The notes under the pieces: model-generated
Told to the model about the DNA's origin: nothing
Seen by the model: only the letters and a program-made list of their open reading frames with translations
Databases searched by the model: none
DNA from: Streptomyces sp. Z26
Lineage (GTDB): Bacteria > Actinomycetota > Actinomycetes > Streptomycetales > Streptomycetaceae
Assembly (NCBI RefSeq): GCF_003665095.1
Contig: NZ_RCHV01000002.1
Span: 2,662,001-2,726,000 of the forward strand
DNA length: 64,000 nucleotides
Direction of reading: 5' to 3'
Shown: one piece after another, positions 35,725-45,472 of the stretch
Layout: every line of letters begins with the position of its first letter
Numbering within the stretch: position 1 is the first letter of the stretch
Made by a program: the position numbers and the translations under genes

Positions 35725-38460
35725 ATGAGCACCGACCAGCGGAGCGGCTGCGCCCCACCCCGTACGCTCGCGGACGACCTCCGCGCGCGCGACGACGACG
35801 CGCTCGCCGCGCTCCTGCACAGCCGCCCCGACCTGCTCTCCCCCGTCCCGAACGACCTCACGCAGCTCGCCACCCGCGCCGGGACCCGCGCGTCGGTGGT
35901 ACGGGCGGTCGAGCGGCTGGACCGGTTCGCGCTCCAGGTGGCGGAGGCGCTGGCCGTGGCGGCGGACCCCTGCCCGTACGACGAGCTGCTGGCGCTGCTC
36001 ACGGGCGACGGGCGGCCGGACCTGGAACGGGCGGCGGGTACGGACCCGGCCCCGGACGCCGGAACCGGCCCGGACGGCGACCCCGCCCCCGAACCCGGCC
36101 CCGACACGTACGCCCGGTGCGCCGAGCGGCTGCCGCGCGCGCTGCGCACCCTCCGCGACCGGGCGCTGCTGTGGGGCGGGGACGACCGGCTGCGGCTCGT
36201 ACGGACCGCGCGCGAGGTGCTGGCGCCCAGCGCCTCCAGCCCGTCGCCGACCGGGCTGGGGCCCACGTTCGCCGAGGCCACCTCGGGCATGCCGCCCGGC
36301 CGCCTCCAGGAGATCCTGGCCGCCGCCGGGCTGGGCGCGACGCACGACTCGGTGAGCGCGCTGGCCGCGCTCACCGGGCTGTTCGCCGACGCGGACCGCG
36401 CGGCGGCGCTGCTCGCCGCCGCGCCCGGACAGAGCGGCGCCGTACTGGAGAAGCTGGTGTGGGGGCCGCCGTACGGCACCGCCGAACACCGTACGCCCAG
36501 CCCGGCCCTCGGCTGGCTGCTGGACCGGGGGCTGCTGCTCCCGGCGGGCGACCGTACGGTCGTGCTGCCCCGCGAGATCGCGCTCCGCCTGCGCGGCGGG
36601 CGCGCGCACCGGCGGCCGGAGCCGGTGCCGCCCGCCGTGGCACCGCGCCGTACGCACCCGCCGGAGACGGTGGACGCGACGGCGGCGGCGCAGGCGTACG
36701 GGGCGCTGGACGTGCTGGAGGAGCTGCTCGGCGGCTGGGAGACCGAGCCGGTGCCGGTGCTGCGGGCCGGGGGGCTCGGCATGCGGGACCTGAAGCGGAC
36801 GGCCGTACGGCTCGACCTGCCGGAGCCGGTGACCGCGTTCTGGGTCGAACTCGCCTACGCGGCGGGCCTGGTGGCCTCCGACGGCACCGCCGACGAGTGC
36901 TACGCGCCGACGCCCGCGTACGACGACTGGCTCGGGCAGCCGCCCGGTACGCGCTGGGCGCGGCTGGTGACGGCCTGGCTCCCGGCGACGCGCGTGCCGG
37001 GGCTGGCGGGCGCGCGCGACGGCAAGGGGCGCGTGCTGTCCGCGCTCGGGCCCGGCCTGGACCGGGGACCGGCGCCGGACGTGCGGCACCGGACGCTGGC
37101 GCTGCTCGCGGGCCTCGCGCCGGGCGGGGCGCCCGCGCCCGACGACGTGGTGGCCCGCATCGGCTGGGAGCGGCCGCTGCGCGGCGCGGCCCCGGCGGCG
37201 GCGGACGGCGCCGAGGGCGCGGGCGCCGCGCCCGGCACCCGGGCGGCGAACGGCGGCCATGGGGAGGCGCTGCGCGCGCGGCTCGTCCGTACGACGCTCA
37301 CCGAGGCCGAGCTGCTGGGCCTGACGGGCCGGGGCGCGCTGGCGGCGTACGCGCGCGAGCTGCTGCCCCCGGCGGAGGCGGCGGGGACGACGGGCACGAC
37401 CGGGACGACGGACGCCGACGCCACGGGCGACCCGGACGACACCGAGGACGACCGCCCCGGCGCCTGGGGTCGGCACCTCACCGCGCAGGAGCTGCCCGCC
37501 GCCGCCGCGCGCGCCGCGCGCGGCCTGGCCCCCCTCCTCCCCGAACCGGTCGACCACGTGCTGCTCCAGGCCGACCTGACCGCCGTCGCGCCCGGCCCGC
37601 TGGAGCGGGTCCTCGGCCTGACGCTGCGCGTCCTCGCGGACGTCGAGTCGACGGGCGGCGCGACCGTCTACCGCTTCACGCCCGAGTCCGTACGCCGCGC
37701 GCTGGACGCGGGCCGTACGGCGGCGGACCTGCACGCGTTCCTCGCCGCGCACTCCCGTACGCCCGTACCGCAGCCGCTCGCGTACCTGATCGACGACGTG
37801 GCGCGGCGGCACGGGCGGCTGCGCGTGGGCGCCGCGTCGTCGTACGTGCGGTGCGACGACGACGCGGTGCTCGCGGAGATCGTGGCGGACCGGCGTTCCG
37901 CGCCGCTGCGCCCCCGGCTGCTCGCCCCCACCGTGCTGGCCTCCCCCCTGCCGCCGGACCAACTCCTCGCGCGGCTGCGGGAGATGGGCTACGCGCCCGC
38001 CGCCGAGTCCGCCGACGGCGACGTGCTGATCGCGCGCGCGGACGCCCACCGGACCCCGCCCCGTACGGCCCCCGAGCCGTCACCGGACGGCCCGCCGGTG
38101 CCTGACCGTACGCTGCTCGGCGCGGCCGTACGCGCCATCCGCGCCGGGGACCACGCGGTGACGGCCGCGCACCGGCCGAACCCGCACAAGGCCAAGGTGG
38201 CGTCCGGCGCCCGCGCGCCCGGCGGCGGACTGCCGCGCACCGACTCCCCGGACACCCTCGCCACCATGCAGTCCGCGGCCCTCACCGGCTCCGCCGTGTG
38301 GATCGGCTACGTCAACGCCGACGGCGCCGCCAGCCAGCGCGTGATCGCGCCGGTACGGGTGGAGGGCGGCTTCGTCACCGGCTACGACCACACCGCCGAC
38401 GAGGTGCGCACGTACCCGCTGCACCGCATCACGGGGGTCGCGGAGCTGGCGGAGGACTGA
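35725..38460 (+). CDS. helicase-associated domain protein with C-terminal WYL domain
   Basis: 911 aa from ATG 35725, with TAACGT at 35712-35717, seven nt upstream. No Walker A or B is present. The N-terminal and central parts match the XPB/Ssl2-like helicase-associated domain (QPLAYLIDDVARRHGRLRVG, SYVRCDDDAVLAEIVADRR, LAPTVLASPLPPDQLLARLREMGYAP). Residues about 840-905 (ALTGSAVWIGYVNADGAASQRVI ... VTGYDHTADEVRTYPLHRITGV) are a WYL domain, a nucleic-acid or ligand sensor. Its natural partner is the XPB helicase encoded 1.1 kb downstream; a methyltransferase gene lies between them. Confidence 0.87.
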   Translation: MSTDQRSGCAPPRTLADDLRARDDDALAALLHSRPDLLSPVPNDLTQLATRAGTRASVVRAVERLDRFALQVAEALAVAADPCPYDELLALLTGDGRPDLERAAGTDPAPDAGTGPDGDPAPEPGPDTYARCAERLPRALRTLRDRALLWGGDDRLRLVRTAREVLAPSASSPSPTGLGPTFAEATSGMPPGRLQEILAAAGLGATHDSVSALAALTGLFADADRAAALLAAAPGQSGAVLEKLVWGPPYGTAEHRTPSPALGWLLDRGLLLPAGDRTVVLPREIALRLRGGRAHRRPEPVPPAVAPRRTHPPETVDATAAAQAYGALDVLEELLGGWETEPVPVLRAGGLGMRDLKRTAVRLDLPEPVTAFWVELAYAAGLVASDGTADECYAPTPAYDDWLGQPPGTRWARLVTAWLPATRVPGLAGARDGKGRVLSALGPGLDRGPAPDVRHRTLALLAGLAPGGAPAPDDVVARIGWERPLRGAAPAAADGAEGAGAAPGTRAANGGHGEALRARLVRTTLTEAELLGLTGRGALAAYARELLPPAEAAGTTGTTGTTDADATGDPDDTEDDRPGAWGRHLTAQELPAAAARAARGLAPLLPEPVDHVLLQADLTAVAPGPLERVLGLTLRVLADVESTGGATVYRFTPESVRRALDAGRTAADLHAFLAAHSRTPVPQPLAYLIDDVARRHGRLRVGAASSYVRCDDDAVLAEIVADRRSAPLRPRLLAPTVLASPLPPDQLLARLREMGYAPAAESADGDVLIARADAHRTPPRTAPEPSPDGPPVPDRTLLGAAVRAIRAGDHAVTAAHRPNPHKAKVASGARAPGGGLPRTDSPDTLATMQSAALTGSAVWIGYVNADGAASQRVIAPVRVEGGFVTGYDHTADEVRTYPLHRITGVAELAED

Positions 38461-38548
38461 CCCGTACGGCGCTCCGGCCCGTACGGCGCGCCCGTACCAC
38501 CGTCCGAGGGCCCCTGGACAGGGCGGCGGGCGCGGGCACGATGGAGCG

Positions 38549-39394
38549 ATGACCACCGACTCCCGCACGCCGCAAGGCTCCCCCGGGTCCCACGACTCCC
38601 CCGGGCCGCACGGCTCCCGCCCGCCGCGCGCCCTGTCGTTCGACGCCGCCGCGGGGCAGTACGCCGCGAACCGGCCGTCGTACCCGCCGTCCGTCCTGGA
38701 CGCCGTACGGGACGTCGCGGGCCTGCCGCTGGCGGGCGCCCGTACCGCCGACGTCGGCGCGGGCACCGGGATCGCCACCGCCCTGCTGCGCGAGCGGGGC
38801 GCCGACGTGCTCGCCGTCGAACCGGGCGCCGGCATGGCCGCGCAGCTGCGGCGCGCCCTGCCCGACGTACGGCTGGTGCGCGGCGACGGCAACGCGCTGC
38901 CGCTCGCGGACGGCTCCCGCGACCTCGTCACGTACGCGCAGTCCTGGCACTGGACCGACCCGGCGCGGTCCGTACCGGAGGCGCTGCGGGTGCTGCGCCC
39001 CGGCGGCGCGCTCGCGCTGTGGCGGAACACCAACGCCGACGACGTGCCGTGGATCGCCGCGCAGGGGGACCGCGTCCTGCGGCACTGCGGGGCGGACGCG
39101 GTCACGGGCGGGCACTCCATGGGCGCCGGGCGACCGGCGGACGACGCGGAGGCGGCGCGGCTCCTGGGCGTCGCCGGGCTGGACTGGACGCGGCGGCAGC
39201 TGCCGTGGCGCCGCACGGTGACCGTGGACACGCACCTCGCCAACCTCGGCAGCCACTCGGTGTTCCTCGTCCAGGACCCGGAGCGGCGACGGCGGTTCAT
39301 GGCGGAGGAGCGCGCCCACCTCGCGGACGTCTTCCCGGGCGGCGAGGTCGAGGAGGCGTACGTGGTGGACCTGCTGGTGGTACGCCGCCCGTGA
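38549..39394 (+). CDS. class I SAM-dependent methyltransferase
   Basis: 281 aa from ATG 38549. Motif I is ADVGAGTGIATALL, with acidic loop LAVEPGAGM; DLVTYAQSWHWTDPARSVPEALRVLRPGGALALW is the post-I region of Methyltransf_11. The N-terminal FDAAAGQYAANRPSYP is typical of ubiquinone/UbiE-like small-molecule enzymes. It lies on the same strand between the two helicase-system genes, 88 bp after one and 141 bp before the other, so it may be only a passenger in the operon. The substrate is unknown. Confidence 0.85.
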   Translation: MTTDSRTPQGSPGSHDSPGPHGSRPPRALSFDAAAGQYAANRPSYPPSVLDAVRDVAGLPLAGARTADVGAGTGIATALLRERGADVLAVEPGAGMAAQLRRALPDVRLVRGDGNALPLADGSRDLVTYAQSWHWTDPARSVPEALRVLRPGGALALWRNTNADDVPWIAAQGDRVLRHCGADAVTGGHSMGAGRPADDAEAARLLGVAGLDWTRRQLPWRRTVTVDTHLANLGSHSVFLVQDPERRRRFMAEERAHLADVFPGGEVEEAYVVDLLVVRRP

Positions 39395-39535
39395 CCCCGC
39401 AGGGGCGTACGCGCGCCGCCGGGGGCGGTGTGCGCGGGCACACGCTCCGGCACCGTACCGGCAGGTGTTTCACTTGTCGGGGGTGCCGGGCGTACCGCCG
39501 GTACCGCCACCCGTAGCCGTCCGCGGAGGTAACGC

Positions 39536-41182
39536 GTGTCCTGCTTGATCGTGCAGAGCGACAAGACCCTGCTGCTGGAGGTCGACCACGAGCAGGCCGA
39601 CGCGTGCCGCCGGGCCATCGCCCCGTTCGCGGAGCTGGAGCGGGCGCCCGAGCACATCCACACGTACCGCGTGACGCCGCTGGGCCTGTGGAACGCGCGC
39701 GCCGCCGGGCACGACGCCGAGCAGGTCGTGGACGCGCTCGTGGAGTTCTCCCGCTACCCGGTGCCGCACGCGCTGCTCGTCGACGTCGCCGAGACCATGG
39801 CGCGCTACGGGCGGCTCCAGCTGGTCAAGCACCCCGGGCACGGGCTGGTGCTGGTCTCCACCGACCGGCCGGTGCTGGAGGAGGTGCTGCGGTCGAAGAA
39901 GATCCAACCGCTCGTCGGCGCCCGCCTCGACCCCGACACCGTGGCGGTGCACCCGTCCGAGCGCGGCCAGATCAAGCAGGTGCTGCTCAAGCTGGGCTGG
40001 CCCGCGGAGGACCTGGCCGGGTACGTGGACGGGGAGGCGCACCCGATCGAGCTGGCCGAGGACGGCTGGTCGCTGCGCCCGTACCAGACGCAGGCCGTGG
40101 AGGGCTTCTGGCACGGCGGCTCCGGGGTCGTGGTGCTGCCGTGCGGCGCGGGCAAGACGCTGGTCGGCGCGGGCGCGATGGCGCGGGCGCGGGCCACGAC
40201 GTTGATCCTGGTGACGAACACGGTGTCGGCCCGGCAGTGGAAGCACGAGCTGGTGCGGCGCACGTCGCTGACGGAGGAGGAGATCGGGGAGTACAGCGGC
40301 ACGCGCAAGGAGATCCGGCCCGTCACCATCGCCACGTACCAGGTGCTGACGACCCGGCGGAAGGGCGTCTACCCGCACCTGGAGCTGTTCGACTCCCGGG
40401 ACTGGGGCCTGGTCGTCTACGACGAGGTGCACCTGCTGCCCGCGCCCGTGTTCAAGTTCACGGCCGACCTCCAGGCCCGGCGGCGGCTGGGGCTGACGGC
40501 GACGCTCGTACGGGAGGACGGCCGCGAGTCGGACGTGTTCTCGCTGATCGGACCGAAACGTTTCGACGCGCCCTGGAAGGAGATCGAGGCGCAGGGCTAC
40601 ATCGCGCCCGCCGACTGCGTCGAGGTACGGGTCAACCTCACCGACTCCGAACGCCTCGCCTACGCCACGGCCGAGACCGAGGAGAAGTACCGCTACTGCG
40701 CCACGACCGCCTCCAAGCGCCGGGTCACCGAGGCGCTGGTACGGCGGCACCAGGGGCAGCAGACGCTCGTCATCGGGCAGTACATCGACCAGCTGGACGA
40801 GCTGGGCGAGCACCTGGGCGCCCCCGTCATCAAGGGCGACACCCCGAACGCGCAGCGGGAGAAGCTGTTCGAGGCGTTCCGGCAGGGCGAGTTGAGCGTG
40901 CTGGTGGTGTCGAAGGTGGCGAACTTCTCGGTGGACCTGCCGGAGGCCACCGTGGCGATCCAGGTGTCCGGCACGTTCGGGTCGCGGCAGGAGGAGGCGC
41001 AGCGGCTGGGCCGGGTGCTGCGGCCGAAGGCGGACGGGCACGAGGCGCGGTTCTACTCGGTGGTCGCGCGCGACACGGTCGACCAGGACTTCGCGGCGCA
41101 CCGGCAGCGGTTCCTGGCGGAGCAGGGCTACGCGTACCGGATCGTCGACTCGACGGAGCTGCTCGCGGGCGACGACGCCTGA
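39536..41182 (+). CDS. XPB/Rad25-family DNA repair helicase
   Basis: 548 aa. GTG 39536 has GGAGGT upstream. A 3'-5' SF2 helicase/translocase. Walker A is CGAGKT (203-208), the DEVH box is at 296-299, motif III TAT at 321-323 and the XPB RED motif at 326-328 (TATLVRED); motif VI QRLGRVLRPK is near 480. The N-terminal damage-recognition-like domain (1-170) is shared with archaeal and mycobacterial XPB. In eukaryotes XPB opens DNA in TFIIH; bacterial members unwind in repair. Genetic context ties it to the helicase-associated/WYL protein upstream. Confidence 0.95.
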   Translation: MSCLIVQSDKTLLLEVDHEQADACRRAIAPFAELERAPEHIHTYRVTPLGLWNARAAGHDAEQVVDALVEFSRYPVPHALLVDVAETMARYGRLQLVKHPGHGLVLVSTDRPVLEEVLRSKKIQPLVGARLDPDTVAVHPSERGQIKQVLLKLGWPAEDLAGYVDGEAHPIELAEDGWSLRPYQTQAVEGFWHGGSGVVVLPCGAGKTLVGAGAMARARATTLILVTNTVSARQWKHELVRRTSLTEEEIGEYSGTRKEIRPVTIATYQVLTTRRKGVYPHLELFDSRDWGLVVYDEVHLLPAPVFKFTADLQARRRLGLTATLVREDGRESDVFSLIGPKRFDAPWKEIEAQGYIAPADCVEVRVNLTDSERLAYATAETEEKYRYCATTASKRRVTEALVRRHQGQQTLVIGQYIDQLDELGEHLGAPVIKGDTPNAQREKLFEAFRQGELSVLVVSKVANFSVDLPEATVAIQVSGTFGSRQEEAQRLGRVLRPKADGHEARFYSVVARDTVDQDFAAHRQRFLAEQGYAYRIVDSTELLAGDDA

Positions 41183-41190
41183 GCGGGGGG

Positions 41191-41240
41191 TTCGGCGGGT
41201 TCGGCGGGTACGGCGGGTACGGCGGGTGCCGGGTACGGCG
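41191..41240 (+). repeat. 9-bp GGCGGGTAC-type tandem repeat after the XPB gene
   Basis: About five units of TTCGGCGGG / TACGGCGGG follow the XPB stop. They carry no recognised function and give no stem; this looks like replication-slippage repeat. Confidence 0.6.
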
Positions 41241-41281
41241 GACGCACGTGGGTGCGGGCCGGGTACGGCGGGGCGGCGGTG

Positions 41282-41521
41282 TCAGACGGCCGGGTGGGCG
41301 GAGCGCGTACGGACGAGCGGGTCGGCGGCCGGGCGGCCGTCGTACTGCCCGAGGACGGCGACGCTGAACGCCGTTCCGGCGAACACCCGGACCGCCCGTA
41401 CGGCATTGCCGAACAGGTGCCGCGGATGACGTACGGCGTCCCCCGTGACGGCGGTGCCGAGCGCGGTCGCGCCGCGGCCCGGGACGGAGACGGCGGGCTG
41501 GTGGATCGATGCGGTGGTCAT
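41282..41521 (-). CDS. small actinomycete protein of unknown function
   Basis: 79 aa from ATG 41521. The segment AVTGDAVRHPRHLFGNAVRAVRVFAGTAFSVAVLGQY has one amphipathic helix and one hydrophobic helix. I believe similar short proteins occur widely in Streptomyces, which is why I keep it over the overlapping frames, but I cannot verify this. GATGCT lies 6 nt before the start, a weak leaderless-type box. It is convergent with XPB. Confidence 0.6.
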   Translation of the reverse strand: MTTASIHQPAVSVPGRGATALGTAVTGDAVRHPRHLFGNAVRAVRVFAGTAFSVAVLGQYDGRPAADPLVRTRSAHPAV

Positions 41522-41928
41522 GTGACCAGCATCGTTTCCGGCCGTGCCCGGGTCATCGGCCCACGGGCGTAAACGCGGTGACCGGCGGCTAAGCCTTTGG
41601 GAGAGGTTCTCGTCCCCTGGGTGTACGCCGTGGGGTGGGCACCCCCGTAGGGGGGACCGCACCGGACGCGGGCGCGGACGCCGGGGTACGGGACGCGGCG
41701 CGGCTACGGGAACGGGCTGCGGGAACGGCCGCGGGGCTCCGCGTACGGGCGGGGGTGGCGGGCCGCGCGAAAAGCGTTCGTGCGCGCGCCGGACGCCGCC
41801 TACAATCGCCCGTCTGCCTCCTCCCGTTCCGGGACGGACGCCGCCCGTTCGGAAACCGGCCGGCGACCCGGGCGCGTACCCGCGCTCACCCTTCTCGTAC
41901 CCGTACAGACCCCCGCCGGAGGCGACCC
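41522..41928. other. 407-bp region upstream of the HelD gene
   Basis: It holds the HelD promoter, which I cannot place, and GGGGTGGGCACCCC at 41634-41647, a short hairpin. I looked for the rifamycin-associated element GGGGCTTGCGNCAAGGCCC and do not find it. No small gene is convincing. Confidence 0.45.
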
Positions 41929-44118
41929 GTGCCCGCGCACGCCCCCACTCCCGACCTGCCCGAACAGCCCGCGCCACCCGACCCCGCCGACGTGCCGGGC
42001 CCACCCGGGGAGCCCGGCCCGCTCGACGCCGAGCGCGCCCACCTGGCCGCGTCCCGCACGGCGCTGCGCGCGATGCGCGCCGACGCCGAGGCCCTCGACA
42101 TCGGGGACGTCACCGCGAACTGGGTGAACGCCGCCGTCCTCCAGTCCGAGATCGACCTGCGCGTCAAGTCGCTCGCGGACCTCGCGCACGCCCCGCTGTT
42201 CTTCGGCCGCCTCGACTTCGACGGCTTCCCCGACCCCTACGGGGCACCCGTACCCGCCGCGGACACCGCGCCCGACGACACCGGCGAGCGGCACACGTTC
42301 TACATCGGCCGCCGCCACGTCCACGACCACGACGGCGACCCCATGGTCATCGACTGGCGCGCCCCCGTCTCCCAGCCCTTCTACCGCGCCTCCGGCAAGG
42401 ACCCGCAGGGCGTGGCACTGCGCCGCCGATTCGGCTACACGGCCGGGGAGTTGACCGCGTACGAGGACGAGCGGCTGAGCGGTCCCGGCGCGGACGCGGC
42501 CTCCGGGCCCGCCGCGAGCACGCTCCTCCAACGCGAGATCGAGCGGCCCCGCGTCGGCCCGATGCGGGACATCGTCGCCACCATCCAGCCCGAACAGGAC
42601 ACCCTCGTACGGGCGAGCGTCGACGGCACCGTCTGTGTCCAGGGCGCCCCCGGCACCGGCAAGACCGCCGTCGGCCTGCACCGCGTCGCGTACCTCCTCT
42701 ACACCCACCGCGAACGGCTCGCCCGCACCGGCACCCTGGTCGTCGGGCCGAACCGCTCGTTCCTGCACTACATCGAGCAGGTGCTGCCCGCCCTGGGCGA
42801 GTTGGACGTCAAGCAGGCGACGGTGGACGACCTGGTGCGGCACCCGCAGATCACCGTGCGGTCCCGCGACTCCGCCGAGGCGGCGGGCCTCAAGGGCGAC
42901 GCCCGGATGGCGCGCGTACTGCGCCGCGCGGTGCGCTCCGGCGTGACCGTGCCGACGGAGCCGTGCGTGGTCGTACGGGGCTCGCGGCGCTGGCGGGTCC
43001 CGGCGTACGAACTGGAGGAGATCGTCCGGGAGTTGCTCGACCGCGACATGCGGTACGGCGCCGCCCGCGACGCCCTGCCGCAGCGCGTCGCGCACCACGT
43101 GCTCGTCCGCATGGAACAGGCCGGGGAGGCCCCCGACGACCGGGTGCAGGACGCCGTCGCGCGGAACGCCGCCGTGAAGGCCCTGGTCAAGACCGTCTGG
43201 CCGCAGGTCGACCCGGCGAAGCTGGTGCTGCGGCTGCTGTCCGACGCGGACTTCCTCGCCGCGCAGGCCGACGGCGTCCTGACGCCCGAGGAGCAGCGCG
43301 CCGTGCTGTGGCCCAAGCCCGCCCGGGGCGTACGGACCGCGCCGTGGTCGGCGGCCGACGCCGTACTGGTCGACGAGGCGGCCGACCTGATCGCCCGTAC
43401 GCCCTCCCTCGGCCATGTCGTACTGGACGAGGCGCAGGACCTGTCGCCCATGCAGTACCGCGCGGTGGGACGGCGCTGCTCGACGGGTTCGGCGACGGTG
43501 CTCGGCGACATCGCGCAGGGCACCACGCCCTGGGCGACGGCGAGTTGGGCGGAGGCGCTGACGCACCTCGGCAAGCCGGGCTCGGTGGTGGAGGAGCTGA
43601 CGCAGGGCTTCCGGGTACCGCGCGACGTCATCGCGTTCGCGTCCCGGCTGCTGCCGGAGATCGCCCCGGACCTGACGGAGGCGACGTCCGTACGGGAGTC
43701 GCCCGGCGACTTCGCCGTACTGCGCCACGCGCCCGACGCGCTGACCGGCGCGGTCGTCGAGGCGTGCCGGGCGGCGCTCCGGCGGGAGGGCTCCGTCGGC
43801 CTGATCGCCGCCGACGCCCGTACGGAGGAGCTGGGCGCGGCGCTGCGGGAGGCCGGGCTGACACCCCTGGGACCGGGCGAGGAGACGACGGCGGACTCCC
43901 GGCTGACGCTCGTACCGGCCACGCTGGCCAAGGGGCTGGAGTACGACCACGTGGTGCTCGACGAGCCCCGCGCGATCGTGGACGGCGAGCCCGACGCGCG
44001 CACCGGGCTGCGCCGCCTCTACGTCGCCCTGACCCGCGCCGTCTCCGGGCTGACCGTGCTGCACGCGGCACCGCTGCCCGGCGCGCTCGCCGCCCCCTCC
44101 CCCGCGTGGGAGGACTGA
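41929..44118 (+). CDS. helD: HelD-like RNA polymerase recycling ATPase
   Basis: 729 aa from GTG 41929 with GGAGG upstream, typical for class II HelD. It begins with a coiled-coil arm (LDAERAHLAASRTALRAMRADAEA). The UvrD-like ATPase has Walker A GAPGTGKT (about 239-246), Walker B-like VVLDEAQDLSPMQY, motif III-like VLGDIAQGTTPWA and motif VI LYVALTRAV. HelD proteins release stalled RNA polymerase from DNA and can protect it from rifamycins. It is monocistronic. Confidence 0.92.
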   Translation: MPAHAPTPDLPEQPAPPDPADVPGPPGEPGPLDAERAHLAASRTALRAMRADAEALDIGDVTANWVNAAVLQSEIDLRVKSLADLAHAPLFFGRLDFDGFPDPYGAPVPAADTAPDDTGERHTFYIGRRHVHDHDGDPMVIDWRAPVSQPFYRASGKDPQGVALRRRFGYTAGELTAYEDERLSGPGADAASGPAASTLLQREIERPRVGPMRDIVATIQPEQDTLVRASVDGTVCVQGAPGTGKTAVGLHRVAYLLYTHRERLARTGTLVVGPNRSFLHYIEQVLPALGELDVKQATVDDLVRHPQITVRSRDSAEAAGLKGDARMARVLRRAVRSGVTVPTEPCVVVRGSRRWRVPAYELEEIVRELLDRDMRYGAARDALPQRVAHHVLVRMEQAGEAPDDRVQDAVARNAAVKALVKTVWPQVDPAKLVLRLLSDADFLAAQADGVLTPEEQRAVLWPKPARGVRTAPWSAADAVLVDEAADLIARTPSLGHVVLDEAQDLSPMQYRAVGRRCSTGSATVLGDIAQGTTPWATASWAEALTHLGKPGSVVEELTQGFRVPRDVIAFASRLLPEIAPDLTEATSVRESPGDFAVLRHAPDALTGAVVEACRAALRREGSVGLIAADARTEELGAALREAGLTPLGPGEETTADSRLTLVPATLAKGLEYDHVVLDEPRAIVDGEPDARTGLRRLYVALTRAVSGLTVLHAAPLPGALAAPSPAWED

Positions 44119-44180
44119 GGCGGCGGGCGGGTCGGGCGTACGGGGTCGGGCGTACGGGGCGGCGGGGTCGGGGCGGCGGC

Positions 44181-44951
44181 TCAGCCCTGCGGCTGCGGGG
44201 GCTGCTGCGGGGTGTCGGGGAGTTCGGGCGTACTGGCGAACAGGTCGAAGTACATGCCGAGGGACACCAACAGCCCCAGCACGCCGAGGATCAGCCCGCC
44301 GAGCGCGACGGCCTTGACCCACGAACGGGTCTCCGCGCGCTTCACCAGCATCCCCAGCACCACACCGCCGATGATCACGGCGGTGGCGGCGAAGATCCCG
44401 TTCAGCAGGGCGGCGGTGTGCCAGGGCGCGCTGTAGAACGCGTCGATCTGGTCGTCCCCGGCGCCGCCGCCACCGCCCGTGCTGGACTCGATCTGCCCGA
44501 TCAACTCCTTGCGGGAGCGCAGCATCTCGCCGAGGGACGTACCGGTCAGCGAGCTGAGGCCGAGCCCGGCGCTGACGATCGCCGCCGCACCGGCGGCGAA
44601 GCCGCCGCGGTCCGCGGCGCCGGACGCGGTGTACGGGACGGCGCCCCCGTCGAGCCCGTCGGCGTCGAGGAGGTCCTCGTCCTCGTCGTGGGAGGAGATC
44701 AGCTCCGGCTCACCGACACCGGCCGCGCCGGTGCCGTCGCGGTCGGCGCCGTCCTTGCCGCCCTTGCCGTCCTTGGCGAACGACGTGGTGGCGGGGGCGC
44801 CTTCCGGCGCCGCCCCCGCCTCGTCCGCCGCCTTCTCGGCGTCGGCGGTAGTCTGCGACCGCGGCGCGGCGGTCGGCTCGTGGGGGGTCTCCGACTCGGC
44901 GTCGCCGGTGGCGCCGGTGGGGTCGTCGTTGTTGCTGGGGTCGGTAGCCAT
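44181..44951 (-). CDS. multi-pass membrane protein with acidic N-terminus
   Basis: 256 aa from ATG 44951 (MATDPSNNDDPTG). TAGGGT at 44960-44965 on the minus strand is 8 nt upstream, giving another probable leaderless gene. The first 125 residues are acidic and disordered. Hydrophobic helices lie at about 125-145 (GFAAGAAAIVSAGLGLSSL), 182-202 (AALLNGIFAATAVIIGGVVLGM) and 214-235 (AVALGGLILGVLGLLVSLGMYF). No named domain is recognised. Confidence 0.72.
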   Translation of the reverse strand: MATDPSNNDDPTGATGDAESETPHEPTAAPRSQTTADAEKAADEAGAAPEGAPATTSFAKDGKGGKDGADRDGTGAAGVGEPELISSHDEDEDLLDADGLDGGAVPYTASGAADRGGFAAGAAAIVSAGLGLSSLTGTSLGEMLRSRKELIGQIESSTGGGGGAGDDQIDAFYSAPWHTAALLNGIFAATAVIIGGVVLGMLVKRAETRSWVKAVALGGLILGVLGLLVSLGMYFDLFASTPELPDTPQQPPQPQG

Positions 44952-45472
44952 AGGGCGCAACCCTAAGGGGCATGGCTAAGACGCGGGTAAGAGCGCGCGC
45001 ACGGAATCACGTACGGGATCGCGGCGGTGACGGCGGCCGTGAGCGCGCGACGACCGCGCGGCTCCCGCACGACTCGCGCGCGGCGCCGGCGCGGTGCTCG
45101 CGCCCGGGAAGCGGGCCGCGCGGGTACGGGCCGGGGTGCGGGCGTACGGAGGGGCAAGGGCCGTACGGGGCGCGGTCGTTCACCGTACGGGCGCGCGACT
45201 CCCGTACGGCAGGCGTCCGTTCGGGCGAGGTCGACGCGATGGCCGCCTCCCCCGGCTCGATCCCGATGCCGGGGCGGGACCTCACGGCCCCGCGCCGGTA
45301 CCCTCGATGGCCCGGCCGCGGGCCCCTCGGCGCCCGGTGGGTGCCCGGGGCCGCCGGACCACGGGACCGCTCCCGTACACCGGGCCGACGCGTCGAGCAC
45401 GGGGGAACCCCGGGAGGCGTGAGAGCGATCTCCTCGGGCCGGGCGCCGACACCCACCAGGCGAAGGAGTCCC
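44952..45472. other. 521-bp region upstream of the LacI gene, with a structured leader
   Basis: GGGG-GAA-CCCC makes a tight hairpin at 45403-45413, and GGGAG (45413-45417) can pair with the CTCC at 45430-45433. The DNA from 45395 to 45472 looks like a folded leader before the ribosome site GAAGGAG. It recalls but does not satisfy the c-di-AMP riboswitch consensus. No gene is convincing here. Confidence 0.4.

Noticed and set aside
41522..41928. Rifamycin-associated element (RAE) before helD
   Set aside because: No stretch fits GGGGCTTGCGNCAAGGCCC, so rifamycin induction of this HelD is not supported.
45395..45472. c-di-AMP riboswitch
   Set aside because: GGGGGAACC and CCGACA...AGGCG are suggestive, but the conserved GCTAACCTCG part and the second P-helix are absent; kept only as a structured-leader observation.
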